NCBI GenBank assembly: GCA_947650875.1 | Contig: CANSXE010000009.1 | Location: 1 to 42,598 of the forward strand | DNA from: an uncultured Bacillota bacterium | GTDB taxonomy: Bacteria; Bacillota; Clostridia; Oscillospirales; Oscillospiraceae | Reading direction: 5' to 3' | Length of the DNA stretch: 42,598 bases | Shown: piece after piece, positions 17,197-24,428 of the stretch | Numbering within the stretch: the stretch's first letter is position 1 | Layout of the letters: each line of letters begins with the position of its first letter | The notes under the pieces: model-generated | Told to the model about the DNA's origin: nothing | The model's database searches: none | Seen by the model: only the letters and a program-made list of their open reading frames with translations | Made by a program: the position numbers and the translations under genes

Positions 17197-17270
17197 AATT
17201 ATGACAACCACGGCCCTAATTATGACAACCAAAAGCAACCCCTGTTACTTTTGTAACCACATTGTAACCA
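17197..17270 (-). promoter_or_regulatory. Direct-repeat array upstream of the SleB-like gene
   Basis: AATTATGACAACCA occurs exactly twice, at 17197-17210 and 17218-17231, a 21-base period (two helical turns). The related word TTGTAACCA occurs twice at 17251-17259 and 17262-17270, an 11-base period. All four copies end in AACCA and face the same way. The array begins 34 bases before the start codon, the place for a transcription-factor binding region. No clear sigma-A -10 box is visible. Confidence 0.5.
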
Positions 17271-17443
17271 ATTCCGAAATGCAAAGCAAGGGCAAAATTG
17301 ACTAGAAATGACCGATTGATATTGTATAAGTTGTTATAAATTCATAAGAATAACAATATTTTCTTCATTTTCATTCCACTTGTCCCAAAAAATTACAGAA
17401 ACTCTGTATCCAAAATGAACCCGCTGTCCAGAACAGAAGATGC
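17271..17443. other. AT-rich stretch without recognisable features
   Basis: No reading frame, RNA gene or convincing promoter is seen between the repeat array and the SLH pseudogene fragment. Confidence 0.5.
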
Positions 17444-17725
17444 TCAATTTTTAAATCCAATACCCCAGTCAGGACCACCCATATAACGGGTGTTGTGGAT
17501 CACCTGATAGGACCAGCCCTTAATCCCACTGGCGGTTGGAGTACCGTCCGTTTTCATCTGTATCGTTGAAATGCAGCTCCTTGTTGGCGAAGACAGGACT
17601 GCTGGAGCATAACCGCCAGTTGTTCACGGGTGATGGGGATCATTGGATCAAAATGTACCGTTTCCATAGCCGCCCACAGTGCCCTGACTGGCAACCCAGC
17701 GGACAGTCTCGGTGTACCACCGCAT
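17444..17725 (-). pseudogene. Remnant of an S-layer-homology (SLH) protein gene
   Basis: On the minus strand, three frames together spell a decayed SLH domain: WYTETVRWVASQGTVGGYGN in one frame, then after a stop PITREQLAVMLQQS in another, then FANKELHFNDTDENGRYSN up to a TAA at 17520. The order and wording are those of SLH modules, which anchor proteins to cell-wall polymers. A further stretch, KGWSYQVIHNTRYMGGPDWG, continues in a shifted frame to a stop at 17444 and may be the tail of the same protein. No intact start exists, and at least two frameshifts are needed. Confidence 0.7.
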
Positions 17726-17844
17726 CTAATCACATCATACTTTAAAGTGACGTACGAGCTCCTTAAATCTGCTTTGTGACACCTGTGATATGTAATTGCA
17801 GACAGTTTTAAGGTTTGATTTTAATGCAATTCTGCCAAGAATGG

Positions 17845-17884
17845 ATAAAACCTACGTATAACTATCGTTAAACGCAGGTTTTAT
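17845..17884 (-). terminator. Probable terminator of tRNA-Leu
   Basis: Imperfect inverted repeat ATAAAACCT ... AGGTTTTAT with internal pairing, ten bases downstream of the tRNA on the minus strand; the stem ends in GGTTTTAT. Confidence 0.5.
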
Positions 17885-17893
17885 CTACAATGG

Positions 17894-17978
17894 TGCCGGT
17901 GGGGGGACTCGAACCCCCACGCCATCGCTGGCGGCGGATTTTGAATCCGCTACGTCTACCAATTCCATCACACCGGCA
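17894..17978 (-). tRNA. tRNA-Leu (anticodon CAA)
   Basis: 85 nt class II tRNA on the minus strand. The acceptor stem TGCCGGT pairs with ACCGGCA. The anticodon stem GCGGA / TCCGC encloses loop TTCAAAA, giving anticodon CAA (reads UUG). There is a variable arm (GCCAGCGATGGC region) and a T-arm GGGGG-TTCGAGT-CCCCC. CCA is not encoded. Confidence 0.97.
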
Positions 17979-17990
17979 AATATAATATGC

Positions 17991-18019
17991 ATTATACACG
18001 ATATTGCTCTACTTGGCAA
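17991..18019 (-). promoter_or_regulatory. Promoter of tRNA-Leu
   Basis: Minus strand: TTGCCA (18014-18019), 17 bases, TATAAT (17991-17996), twelve bases before the tRNA 5' end. A second possible site, TTGACA followed by TATAAA, lies a little further upstream. Confidence 0.7.
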
Positions 18020-18095
18020 GTACAAATTTATATATGATCTGCAACGAAAATGTCAAGGGTTAAATACAGAAAAATCTAAAATTGTTATTTGTGCA

Positions 18096-18358
18096 TTATT
18101 TATACAGTTCCATCCCCTCAACCCCCGCCTTCTGAGTAAGCTCCATCAGCACCCGCCCGACATACCTTCCATCAAGGATGCCATTCACCCATCGCTAGAT
18201 CTCCAGCATACCGTCCTCCGTTATCTCAGTGACATCTGTCCCCTTTGGGACCTTCCGCCGAATCATGCAGTTTCTGTTCTCGTTGTCCCCTCGTTCAAAT
18301 GCGCTGTATGGATGGCAATAGTATGTGTGGGTCCGCTCCCCATCCCCAGTCACAGCCT
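18096..18358 (-). pseudogene. 3' remnant of an IS30-family transposase
   Basis: The minus-strand reading contains THTYYCHPYSAFERG, then DNENRNCMIRRKVPKGTDV, the IS30 C-terminal catalytic region (the E of ERG-x-NEN is the last residue of the DDE triad), up to a TAA at 18096. An in-frame TAG interrupts it after GMLEI, and no 5' two-thirds is present. It is one of several element scars in a row. Confidence 0.75.
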
Positions 18359-18400
18359 GTTTCATCTCGCGGTATCAAACAAAGCAAGGTCGGCACTGTG

Positions 18401-18783
18401 CTACTGCTTGAATTGCTCCCGCTTGGCCGGGGCAGCCTTGTCCAATTTCTGGCGGACGGGCTTGTACTTCTGATACTGCGCCCACATCTCCAATCGTTCA
18501 TTCAGAACAGCCAACCGGCGCTCCGCCTTTACAATTTTGCCGCGCAAATCATAATAGCCGCTGTTCATGTCGGAAACCTTTTCGTAAAGTTCCGGCATGG
18601 ACGAAATACCGTTTGCCTGCAAGAAATTGAAAAGAGCAACATTTTCTTTGAGGGCCTTGACCTTGGCATATTGGGAAGTCAGGGCGGTGTCCTGTCTCTC
18701 TTGGAAATGCCCTTTTGCTCCATCTGGCTTGCGTTTAGCCCCATGTGGATGGTGGGGATTTTATCAAAGCTTGGTGTACCACC
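18401..18783 (-). pseudogene. C-terminal remnant of a MobA/MobL-type relaxase
   Basis: Minus strand. DKIPTIHMGLNASQMEQKGI is the conserved stretch of MobA/L relaxases just after the nicking domain. After a frameshift the reading continues LTSQYAKVKALKENVALFNF, then SSMPELYEKVSDMNSGYYDL and a basic coiled-coil end (KIVKAERRLAVLNERL ... KREQFKQ, stop at 18401). The last 73 codons from an internal ATG at 18622 are intact, with no sign of a functional gene. The nicking domain itself is missing. It belonged to a mobilisable or conjugative element. Confidence 0.75.
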
Positions 18784-18877
18784 TAATCTGCTTGCCGCGA
18801 ATGTCCTGCTCTAAACAGGCCGTAAAGCGGAAAGATACCGTCTTGTCGTTCTTTTTGTTCTCTTTGATACTTGCCAT
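18764..18877 (-). pseudogene. 5' stub of a tyrosine site-specific integrase
   Basis: Starts at ATG 18877 with a good AAGAAAGG site and reads MASIKENKKNDKTVSFRFTA, then CLEQDIRGKQIRWYT, the standard N-terminus of Firmicutes ICE and phage integrases. After 37 codons it hits a stop, where the sequence passes into relaxase coding sequence in another frame. This is a deletion junction. A matching integrase C-terminus lies at 23025-23123. Confidence 0.75.
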
Positions 18878-19261
18878 TGATAACACCTTTCTTTCTGGTG
18901 TATCAAGGGTTTTCGGTACTGCTCTTTTAAGGCTGTGCGCTTTTTGCCTTTTTGTGTCCCTCTAACTATTGATTCTGAAAATAAGAAAAGCCTTGTATCC
19001 CTTGGGACACAAGACTTTCGGGGGTGGTACGAGTGTTCATAGCGACAGTCCCGCAAACCCGCATGAAATCAAGGTTTTTCGGCAACAGGCAGACACATTT
19101 CACTAATTGAACATATCCCTGATAGGGGCGTTAGTGTGACAATTAGCGCTTTCCCAATGCCAACTCGTAACTGCCTATTTTCTCAATACGTTATTATCAA
19201 TAGCTTTAAGAAAGGGGTGATGGCAACTCGCTATTCCAAAGGATTCTATTTATGTTAGGCG
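18878..19261. other. Non-coding spacer with one inverted repeat
   Basis: No gene is seen. A 10-bp near-perfect hairpin (CTTGTATCCC / GGGACACAAG, loop TT) lies at 18992-19013, upstream of the integrase stub, and may be a terminator or part of the element's end region. The rest is AT-rich. Confidence 0.4.
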
Positions 19262-20173
19262 TCAAGTTTCATCGTGATTAGCTGTTTGCTTTTGTATGCT
19301 TAATTGTGAAAATGTATATGTTTCAATTAAGTACAAAATGTTAGAAAACGCAAGAACATTAAATTCGTTTCCTAAATTATCTCTCAATAAAAAAAGTAGC
19401 CAAGGTAAATAATCACTATGCAATGGAGTTGGGAAAATAAATCCGTTTTTGAGGAAAATATTTTTCAACTCAGTGTCAAGTTTCATGGTATTGTCTTTAT
19501 CATCACGTATAAAAGATGTTACAATAGCCAAAGCGCTAAAAAGTGCCAACGTTTCATTTGCCAAATATACTATTCGCTTATGTTCGTTATTATCTATCTC
19601 TGCATTACTTTCAAAAGGCTTTGCATTGAGAATTGCCCCAGCAATACATGCCGCTACCTTATGCCTATCAATTCGCGGAGGTTTTTTTGATATATCATCA
19701 GTACTTGATGTATCAAAAAGCATATGCATTTCCTTGCATCTTTTTCGAAGCCTATCATATTCAAACGATATATACTGTTTTTTCTTTTCGTTAAAAACAA
19801 CTTCCCCATCGCATGTATTTATAATATCCTGAGCCGCATTACTGATTTGTATCCACAACTGGTCAAATTTCTTTTCAGTCATACACTTACCCTGCCTATC
19901 TATAACCCAAATGTTAGGAGCAAATACTTGATTCAAAAAAGGTCCAATCTCAAAATCTTGGGGAGAAAAAGTAACGGCCTCAATATCAATTTCATCATTT
20001 GTATCTCTTTGTGCGATATCAGTATCATATGAACCATCAAGCAATGATGATAAATATTTTCTTTCTAATATCAAGCCTTTTCTTCGGTAACCTCGAAGCT
20101 TTAAATAAAAATAGTAAAAAACAGAAAAAGTAATAGCTATAAGCGGTATATAAGCAAAAGAAGAAATCCCCAT
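19262..20173 (-). CDS. Unknown membrane-anchored protein, 303 aa
   Basis: I do not recognise a family. I take the ATG at 20173, with GAGGG seven bases upstream; an earlier ATG at 20203 overlaps the previous gene. One N-terminal membrane segment (FAYIPLIAITFSVFYYFYL, about 5-23) is followed by a basic stretch (KLRGYRRKG), so the bulk should be cytoplasmic. The middle is charged (KKPPRIDRHKVAACIAGAIL near 165-184, a possible small helical core), and the end is rich in Leu, Phe and Trp (YLPWLLFLLRDNLG). Base composition is far more AT-rich than the housekeeping genes. It overlaps no gene and starts eleven bases after the 155-aa membrane gene, forming a two-gene unit inside the mobile-element scar region. 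Confidence 0.7.
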   Translation of the reverse strand: MGISSFAYIPLIAITFSVFYYFYLKLRGYRRKGLILERKYLSSLLDGSYDTDIAQRDTNDEIDIEAVTFSPQDFEIGPFLNQVFAPNIWVIDRQGKCMTEKKFDQLWIQISNAAQDIINTCDGEVVFNEKKKQYISFEYDRLRKRCKEMHMLFDTSSTDDISKKPPRIDRHKVAACIAGAILNAKPFESNAEIDNNEHKRIVYLANETLALFSALAIVTSFIRDDKDNTMKLDTELKNIFLKNGFIFPTPLHSDYLPWLLFLLRDNLGNEFNVLAFSNILYLIETYTFSQLSIQKQTANHDET

Positions 20174-20183
20174 TATTTGTCCC

Positions 20184-20651
20184 TCACTTTGAATAAAAAC
20201 CATCAGCTAAAGAATAATTTTTCCTTACAGCATGAATTACCGTGAGCCTACAAGCTAAAAAAACAGGAACTGATGTAACAATCAAGCCAGCGTAGTTGAC
20301 AATATCTGTCATATCCGTTTTGGGAGCAAATAAAAGGCCATGTGTCGGAGACTGAGCATAAAGATGCATTGATTCATTTGTGCCTTCGAGCGTAAAAGAG
20401 AAAAGACCCAAATACTCACTGAGGGATAAAAATACGCCCCCCAGCCCAACTATTAGTAGTGTTACAAAAGAAATCTTAATCAAAAAAGATTTTTCCCTAT
20501 CTGGTTCATTATACACAGACATTGATTCCAACAGTATTGAGGCGGCAAACAAGAACATGGCAGACATCAACGCTTTAATGTCCATGGTTGTTACAGTCAA
20601 AGCCAAAAAAGTAAAGAGATTGATAGCGGCAGTAAACATTTGTTGCCACAT
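20184..20651 (-). CDS. Unknown four-helix membrane protein, 155 aa
   Basis: I do not recognise a family. GGAGGGG lies eight bases before the ATG. Hydrophobic segments occur at about 8-23, 28-44, 58-78 and 117-137; between the third and fourth is an outward loop of about 35 residues, and the C-terminus is short and basic. It is the first gene of an AT-rich pair. An AT-rich region with TATAAT boxes lies upstream at about 20715-20745, but no -35 partner is convincing. Membrane pair genes of this kind in scarred regions can be defence, immunity or superinfection functions; that is speculation. Confidence 0.7.
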   Translation of the reverse strand: MWQQMFTAAINLFTFLALTVTTMDIKALMSAMFLFAASILLESMSVYNEPDREKSFLIKISFVTLLIVGLGGVFLSLSEYLGLFSFTLEGTNESMHLYAQSPTHGLLFAPKTDMTDIVNYAGLIVTSVPVFLACRLTVIHAVRKNYSLADGFYSK

Positions 20652-20804
20652 ATTGGAATCCCCTCCATAATATCACTTCATCCCCCAAAAGAAAGTCGAA
20701 AATGTGATAATTTTTTCATATAATTATAACATATTATAACTGCATTGGGAATACCTTTTTCAACATTTTTTGACAAATATTTTGTGAGAACCGGTAAAGT
20801 TCAA

Positions 20805-21240
20805 TTTTGTGCTGGAAGGAAAGTCCTGTTACTGGATGTAGATCCCCGGGACGATTTGACCAAGATGCTATGCCAGCGCAAGCCCTACGACACGTCCCAG
20901 ATCCCTACTAACGTTATAAACGACGTTGTAGCCGGACGATGCCCCGCGATTGCCTGGAGATTATGAACCACCTTGAGGGCTTTGACTTTGTTCCGGGAAA
21001 CCGCAGTCTGTCCGCCGTTAATGTGGGGCTGGCGAAGGTGATAAACCGGGAAACGGTGCCATAGCTGTATGTGGACAGCGTAAAGCGGGACCATGACTAT
21101 GTTCTGCTGGATTGCCACCATGCTGGTCAACAATGCCCAGTCAACATCAGGCTGTACGTTTACCCCCGTTTAAGCAGGTCATCTGGCAGAAGAGGACATA
21201 GCGGAACTGATGGCTGGGGTACAGAATTTCATCCTAAAAG
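20805..21240 (+). pseudogene. Decayed ParA/Soj-family ATPase gene
   Basis: The plus strand spells KVLLLDVDPRDDLTKMLCQR (ParA Walker A' follow-on and DxDP motif), NVINDVVAGR, then after a frameshift LEIMNHLEGFDFVPGNRSL, SAVNVGLAKVINRETV, a stop, and VDSVKRDHDYVLLDC (Walker B region). This order is that of ParA ATPases of conjugative elements. The N-terminal Walker A is missing, and several stops and shifts are present. The tail after about 21130 is scrambled. Confidence 0.75.
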
Positions 21241-22500
21241 TACAGTTCAACTATATTGGAAACAAGCTTGCCGCAAGGTAGCGTCTCGCATAACCCATCC
21301 CCTTTGTTATAATCCGTACAAAGGAGATGAGTATAAATGCCAAAACAATATCCAAAAGAATTTAAGAAACAAGTTACCGCTATCTGTGCCACAGGTGTTC
21401 CACTTGCAACAATCAGTGAAAAGTATCGCATATCCCTCAATACCCTCTACCGATGGCGCAAAGAGTATCAGCAGGCAGACGATTCGGGCACTATAAAAGA
21501 TTACTCCACACTCAGCCGTCAGCACGAACGTCAAAGCCACGTCCTACAAATCATTCGGCTTTCCAATATCATTGATGATGTGCCCCGCCGCAAGCGCCTT
21601 GAAATTTTGGCAAGGCTGCATAAAGAATTTGAGCAATACAGCGTTCATGAGTTGTGTGAAGCGTTAAACATTTCCCGAGGAACATTTTACAACCACATTT
21701 TTCGCAGAGCTGATCGAACAGAATATTTGCAGAGACAGCAGGAACTCATGTTACAAGTACAGCGAATTTTTGATGACAGCCAACAGCGTTTCGGGGCTGA
21801 AAAGATACGAATCATACTGGCTGAAAACGGAATCTGCGTAGGGAAGAAGCACATTAGGCAGATCATGCAGGAGCTTGGACTGACTAGCATCCGCGAAAAC
21901 GCTAAAAGCAGCTATCGTAGTCGACAAGAATATTTGAAACGCAATTTGGTCAATCAGGAATTCAGTGTGACGCGTCCCAATGAGACATGGGCCAGTGACA
22001 TCACATATTTCAAGATCAAGGGCTATGCGGTATATCTATGTGTCATTATCGATTTATTTTCCCGCATGGTGGTTGGACACCGAGTTTCCCGTAAATGTAG
22101 TACTCATTTGGTGACAGCAACATTCAAAGATGCGTTCCGAGCACGGGGTAACCCCACAGATTTGACTTTTCATAGCGACCGTGGAGGGCAGTATACCTCT
22201 GACACCTTTTTTAAGCTGCTTCAGCAGGGCGGCGTCAAGCAATCCTTCTCCCGCTCTGGCCGCCCCTGTGACAATGCAGTGGCCGAGACATTCTTTGCTT
22301 CATTTAAGCGGGAAGAAGCGTACCGAAGGGATTATTCCTCTGAGGCGGATTTTCGAAAAAGCGTAGACGAATATGTGTGTTTCTATAATGAGCAACGGCC
22401 CCATCAGACACTGGCTTACAAGTCCCCGGTACGATTTGAGGAACTTTATGGACAGAAAAAGACACAGGCTTATGAGAAAACCTGTGTCTAAAAGACGAGC
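21241..22500 (+). mobile_element. IS3-family insertion sequence (ends approximate)
   Basis: A complete transposase gene sits between a ruined ParA gene and tRNA-Pro, which marks an insertion sequence. I could not find convincing terminal inverted repeats or a target duplication, so the limits given are only the gene plus its short flanks. A hairpin (GACACAGG / CCTGTGTC, 22461-22488) overlaps the last codons of the transposase and may terminate its transcript. Confidence 0.65.
21337..22491 (+). CDS. IS3-family transposase, single open frame
   Basis: 384 aa. The N-terminal part (about 1-90) is the OrfA-type helix-turn-helix (YPKEFKKQVTAICATGVP, SLNTLYRWRKEY). It is followed by the OrfB-type HTH_21 region (RRFGAEKIR-like: QQRFGAEKIRIILAENGI) and the rve integrase core. 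The catalytic D-D-E is visible: SDITYF, HSDRGGQYTS, and the E of NAVAETFFASFKREE, plus the usual YNEQRPHQTLAYKSP end. Most IS3 members split OrfA and OrfB and join them by a -1 frameshift; here both lie in one intact frame. AAAGGAG precedes the ATG by six bases. It looks functional. Confidence 0.93.
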   Translation: MPKQYPKEFKKQVTAICATGVPLATISEKYRISLNTLYRWRKEYQQADDSGTIKDYSTLSRQHERQSHVLQIIRLSNIIDDVPRRKRLEILARLHKEFEQYSVHELCEALNISRGTFYNHIFRRADRTEYLQRQQELMLQVQRIFDDSQQRFGAEKIRIILAENGICVGKKHIRQIMQELGLTSIRENAKSSYRSRQEYLKRNLVNQEFSVTRPNETWASDITYFKIKGYAVYLCVIIDLFSRMVVGHRVSRKCSTHLVTATFKDAFRARGNPTDLTFHSDRGGQYTSDTFFKLLQQGGVKQSFSRSGRPCDNAVAETFFASFKREEAYRRDYSSEADFRKSVDEYVCFYNEQRPHQTLAYKSPVRFEELYGQKKTQAYEKTCV

Positions 22501-22596
22501 CTGGATAAATATTTTTTTGTGGCTTTTTCTCTTTTTCAGAAATGCATCGCAGATTGTCTTTTCCAAAAGTCAAGTCATTGCAACGGTTTGAGAGCA

Positions 22597-22643
22597 AAGC
22601 GGAGCCACTTTTCGATAAAAAAGTTCGAAAAGCAGCTCCGCTT
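22597..22643 (-). terminator. Large hairpin behind tRNA-Pro
   Basis: Nine-bp outer stem AAGCGGAGC / GCTCCGCTT with further internal pairing (CTTTTCGA / TCGAAAAG), five bases behind the tRNA-Pro CCA on the minus strand. The following T-run is weak (TTTGC), so it is a probable rather than certain terminator. Confidence 0.55.
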
Positions 22644-22647
22644 CACA

Positions 22648-22724
22648 TGGTCCGAGTGGCGGGATTTGAACCCACGGCCTCTTGGACCCGAACCAAGCGC
22701 GATACCAAGCTTCGCCACACCCGG
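22648..22724 (-). tRNA. tRNA-Pro (anticodon CGG), CCA encoded
   Basis: 77 nt on the minus strand. The acceptor stem CCGGGTG pairs with CACTCGG (one G-T pair), with discriminator A and encoded CCA. D-arm GCGA ... TCGC. The anticodon stem CTTGG / CCAAG encloses loop TTCGGGT, anticodon CGG (reads CCG). T-arm GTGGG-TTCAAAT-CCCGC. Confidence 0.95.
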
Positions 22725-22795
22725 AAATTTGATGATTACCTGCTTTTTTGTCAACAAAACTAAAAAGCGATTAGAATCATCTTAATTTCTTTAAA

Positions 22796-22824
22796 ATGAT
22801 ATCAGAAATAAATGTATTTGTCAA
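22796..22824 (-). promoter_or_regulatory. Promoter of tRNA-Pro
   Basis: Minus strand: perfect TTGACA (22819-22824), 17 bases, TATCAT (22796-22801), about 70 bases before the tRNA. Confidence 0.65.
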
Positions 22825-22893
22825 CCCTTTAAACAAGCCGTTTTGCCCGTAGTTTCAGCATGTTCAGTCCATCTTTTGTCTTTTAAATAAAAG

Positions 22894-22963
22894 ACCCTGG
22901 CATAACTCGGCACAGCTTTGCCTTTATATAGGTAATAAATATAAGAAACACTGTGGCCAGGGT
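22894..22963. repeat. Bipartite imperfect stem-loop in a gene-free stretch
   Basis: ACCCTGG (22894-22900) and CACAG (22911-22915) are matched in reverse order by CTGTG (22951-22955) and CCAGGGT (22957-22963); CTTTATAT and ATATAAG pair inside. The surrounding 22825-23020 holds no gene. Its role is unknown. Confidence 0.5.
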
Positions 22964-23024
22964 TTGGAGTTAAAAGTTGTGAAATTTGGAGCGTTAAAAT
23001 TGCCCTGACCCTTTGTTTGACCTT

Positions 23025-23123
23025 TTACAGACTGAAAACTCTTTTGATAAACTGTTCCATACGGTCAGCACTGGCCCGCTTCATCTGTTCCATCACATGC
23101 CCATAGGAGCCATGTTGCTGTGG
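23025..23123 (-). pseudogene. C-terminal remnant of a tyrosine integrase
   Basis: Minus strand reads YGHVMEQMKRASADRMEQFI, then KRVFSL and a TAA at 23025: the end of a tyrosine recombinase, with the active-site tyrosine context (YGH). Upstream coding sequence is absent. The other end of a like integrase is the stub at 18764-18877, so the stretch between may be the eroded body of one element. Confidence 0.7.
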
Positions 23124-23173
23124 CAAATAAAAACAGCTCCACGTTGCAAGACTGCGATACCTCAACCAAGTCA

Positions 23174-23239
23174 ATCAAAATTGTTGATGTCTCACATAAA
23201 TTTTATTTGTTTGTGCGGCAAATATCTTGGTGATAAACT
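23174..23239 (+). promoter_or_regulatory. LysR-type regulated promoter, copy A (upstream of lysR)
   Basis: ATC-N9-GAT (23174-23188; a T-N11-A LysR box), 22 bases, TTGTGC (-35, 23211-23216), 17 bases, TAAACT (-10, 23234-23239). The whole stretch 23170-23243 is 84 percent identical (62 of 74, no gaps) to 27060-27133. The transcript would reach lysR after about 160 bases. Confidence 0.7.
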
Positions 23240-23404
23240 ACAATTGGAGATAAATAAGTACGTTTCTTTTTGATTAAATTCTCAGGCCTTAAGCAAACAA
23301 TAAAGAACGGCCGATAGAGAAAGCGGCGGAATTTACACAGCTTTTTTCTTTACCATATACGGTTGATTGCTCTTGGAGCGGCTTGAGTAGAAAGGATAGG
23401 TGCT

Positions 23405-24298
23405 ATGGAAATACGGAATCTGCTCACCTTTATCGAAGTGGCGAATTTACAGAATTTTACGCAGGCCAGTAAGGTATTGGGCTATTCTCAGTCCAATATC
23501 AGTGCACAAATTCGTCAGCTGGAGGAGGAACTGGGCGTTGTGCTGTTCGAGCGGATGGCTCGCGGCGTCCACCTGACCCAATATGGTCAGGAACTGCTGC
23601 CCATTGCCCGGGATGTGGTGGCGTTATCCAACCAGATGGGCCGCTTTGCCCAGACGGAGTCAGAGATTGAAGGAGTCTTGAGGGTAGGAGTTGTGGAATC
23701 CATTTTTCATACCTGTTTTGAGTCTTTGATCATCAGCTATGCGAGACGTTTCCCAAAGATAAAATTGGACCTGACGGTGGATGGGACTATGCGGCTCCAA
23801 GAACTGATACAGAAAAATCAACTGGACGTGGCCTGTATCATCAATGATCTGCTTCCCCAATCCCAGTGGAACCGATTTTACGATCAGAAGGTTAAAATTC
23901 TCCTTGTGGCGCGGCGGGAACATCCGTTGGTAAAAAAAGGGAGTATAGAGCTGTCGGAGCTTAGCCAGGAGAAGTGCATTATGATGGAAAACTCATCTCC
24001 CTATGTGGCGCATTTTTATCACCTTCTGGCTATGGAGGGCGTATGTATTGATCCCTTTTTGACCCTTCAAAGCGCTCATATGGCACGGCAACTGATTCGG
24101 CAGGAGAATTATGTGTCCTTTCTTCCGGAGTACACAGTCCAGGATCTGATCCAGCAAAATGTGCTCTGTGAGCTGAAGACCCCCGGCTATGAGCAGTGGC
24201 AGAGTATCCAGCTGATTTCTCACCTCAACAAAGTGGAGACCCGCCCCCTGCTGGGCTATGTGGAGGAAGCTAAGATAGCACTGAATCGGCTCCTGTGA
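23405..24298 (+). CDS. LysR-family transcriptional regulator
   Basis: 297 aa, standard LTTR size. The N-terminal winged helix-turn-helix is clear (LLTFIEVANLQNFTQASKVL; SQSNISAQIRQLEEELG; LFERMARGVHLTQYG), followed by a linker helix and a periplasmic-binding-like effector domain (about 88-297) with EGVLRVGVVESI at its start. The family binds T-N11-A boxes and activates with a small-molecule coinducer. It lies upstream of, and in the same direction as, the cdsB-aminotransferase-asd-aspartokinase genes, and identically spaced LTTR-like boxes occur before its own promoter and two of theirs, so it probably controls them and itself. The coinducer is unknown; an amino acid is a reasonable guess. 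Confidence 0.93.
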   Translation: MEIRNLLTFIEVANLQNFTQASKVLGYSQSNISAQIRQLEEELGVVLFERMARGVHLTQYGQELLPIARDVVALSNQMGRFAQTESEIEGVLRVGVVESIFHTCFESLIISYARRFPKIKLDLTVDGTMRLQELIQKNQLDVACIINDLLPQSQWNRFYDQKVKILLVARREHPLVKKGSIELSELSQEKCIMMENSSPYVAHFYHLLAMEGVCIDPFLTLQSAHMARQLIRQENYVSFLPEYTVQDLIQQNVLCELKTPGYEQWQSIQLISHLNKVETRPLLGYVEEAKIALNRLL

Positions 24299-24307
24299 GA
24301 GCACATC

Positions 24308-24374
24308 ATCATTTTTTTAGATTGCTCTTATTAATTCTATTCGTTTGTGCTTTCCATTTCAGAGAGTATATAAT
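24308..24374 (+). promoter_or_regulatory. LysR-type regulated promoter, copy B (upstream of cdsB)
   Basis: ATC-N9-GAT (24308-24322), 22 bases, TTGTGC (-35, 24345-24350), 18 bases, perfect TATAAT (24369-24374). The 22 bases ending in TTGTGC (24329-24350) match copy C at 19 positions. Outside this the sequence differs from copies A and C, so the shared parts are likely under selection. Confidence 0.7.
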
Positions 24375-24428
24375 TCAGGCACAGCAATAGATGGTACACT
24401 GTTTAGAAGCGAAGGAGGAATCAACTGT

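Noticed and set aside
17894-22724. Attachment-site duplication of tRNA-Leu or tRNA-Pro ends
   Set aside because: I looked for a second copy of either tRNA 3' end in the window and saw none.
22519-22785. Short plus-strand frames across the tRNA-Pro gene
   Set aside because: Their sequence is the tRNA itself read in frame.
18096-23123. Possible CRISPR array or toxin-antitoxin operon in the gene-poor stretch
   Set aside because: No regular repeat-spacer pattern; no antitoxin-like DNA-binding partner seen.
23013-23273. 86-aa plus-strand reading frame upstream of lysR
   Set aside because: Overlaps the reverse-strand integrase C-terminus and the LysR promoter copy A; no ribosome site.
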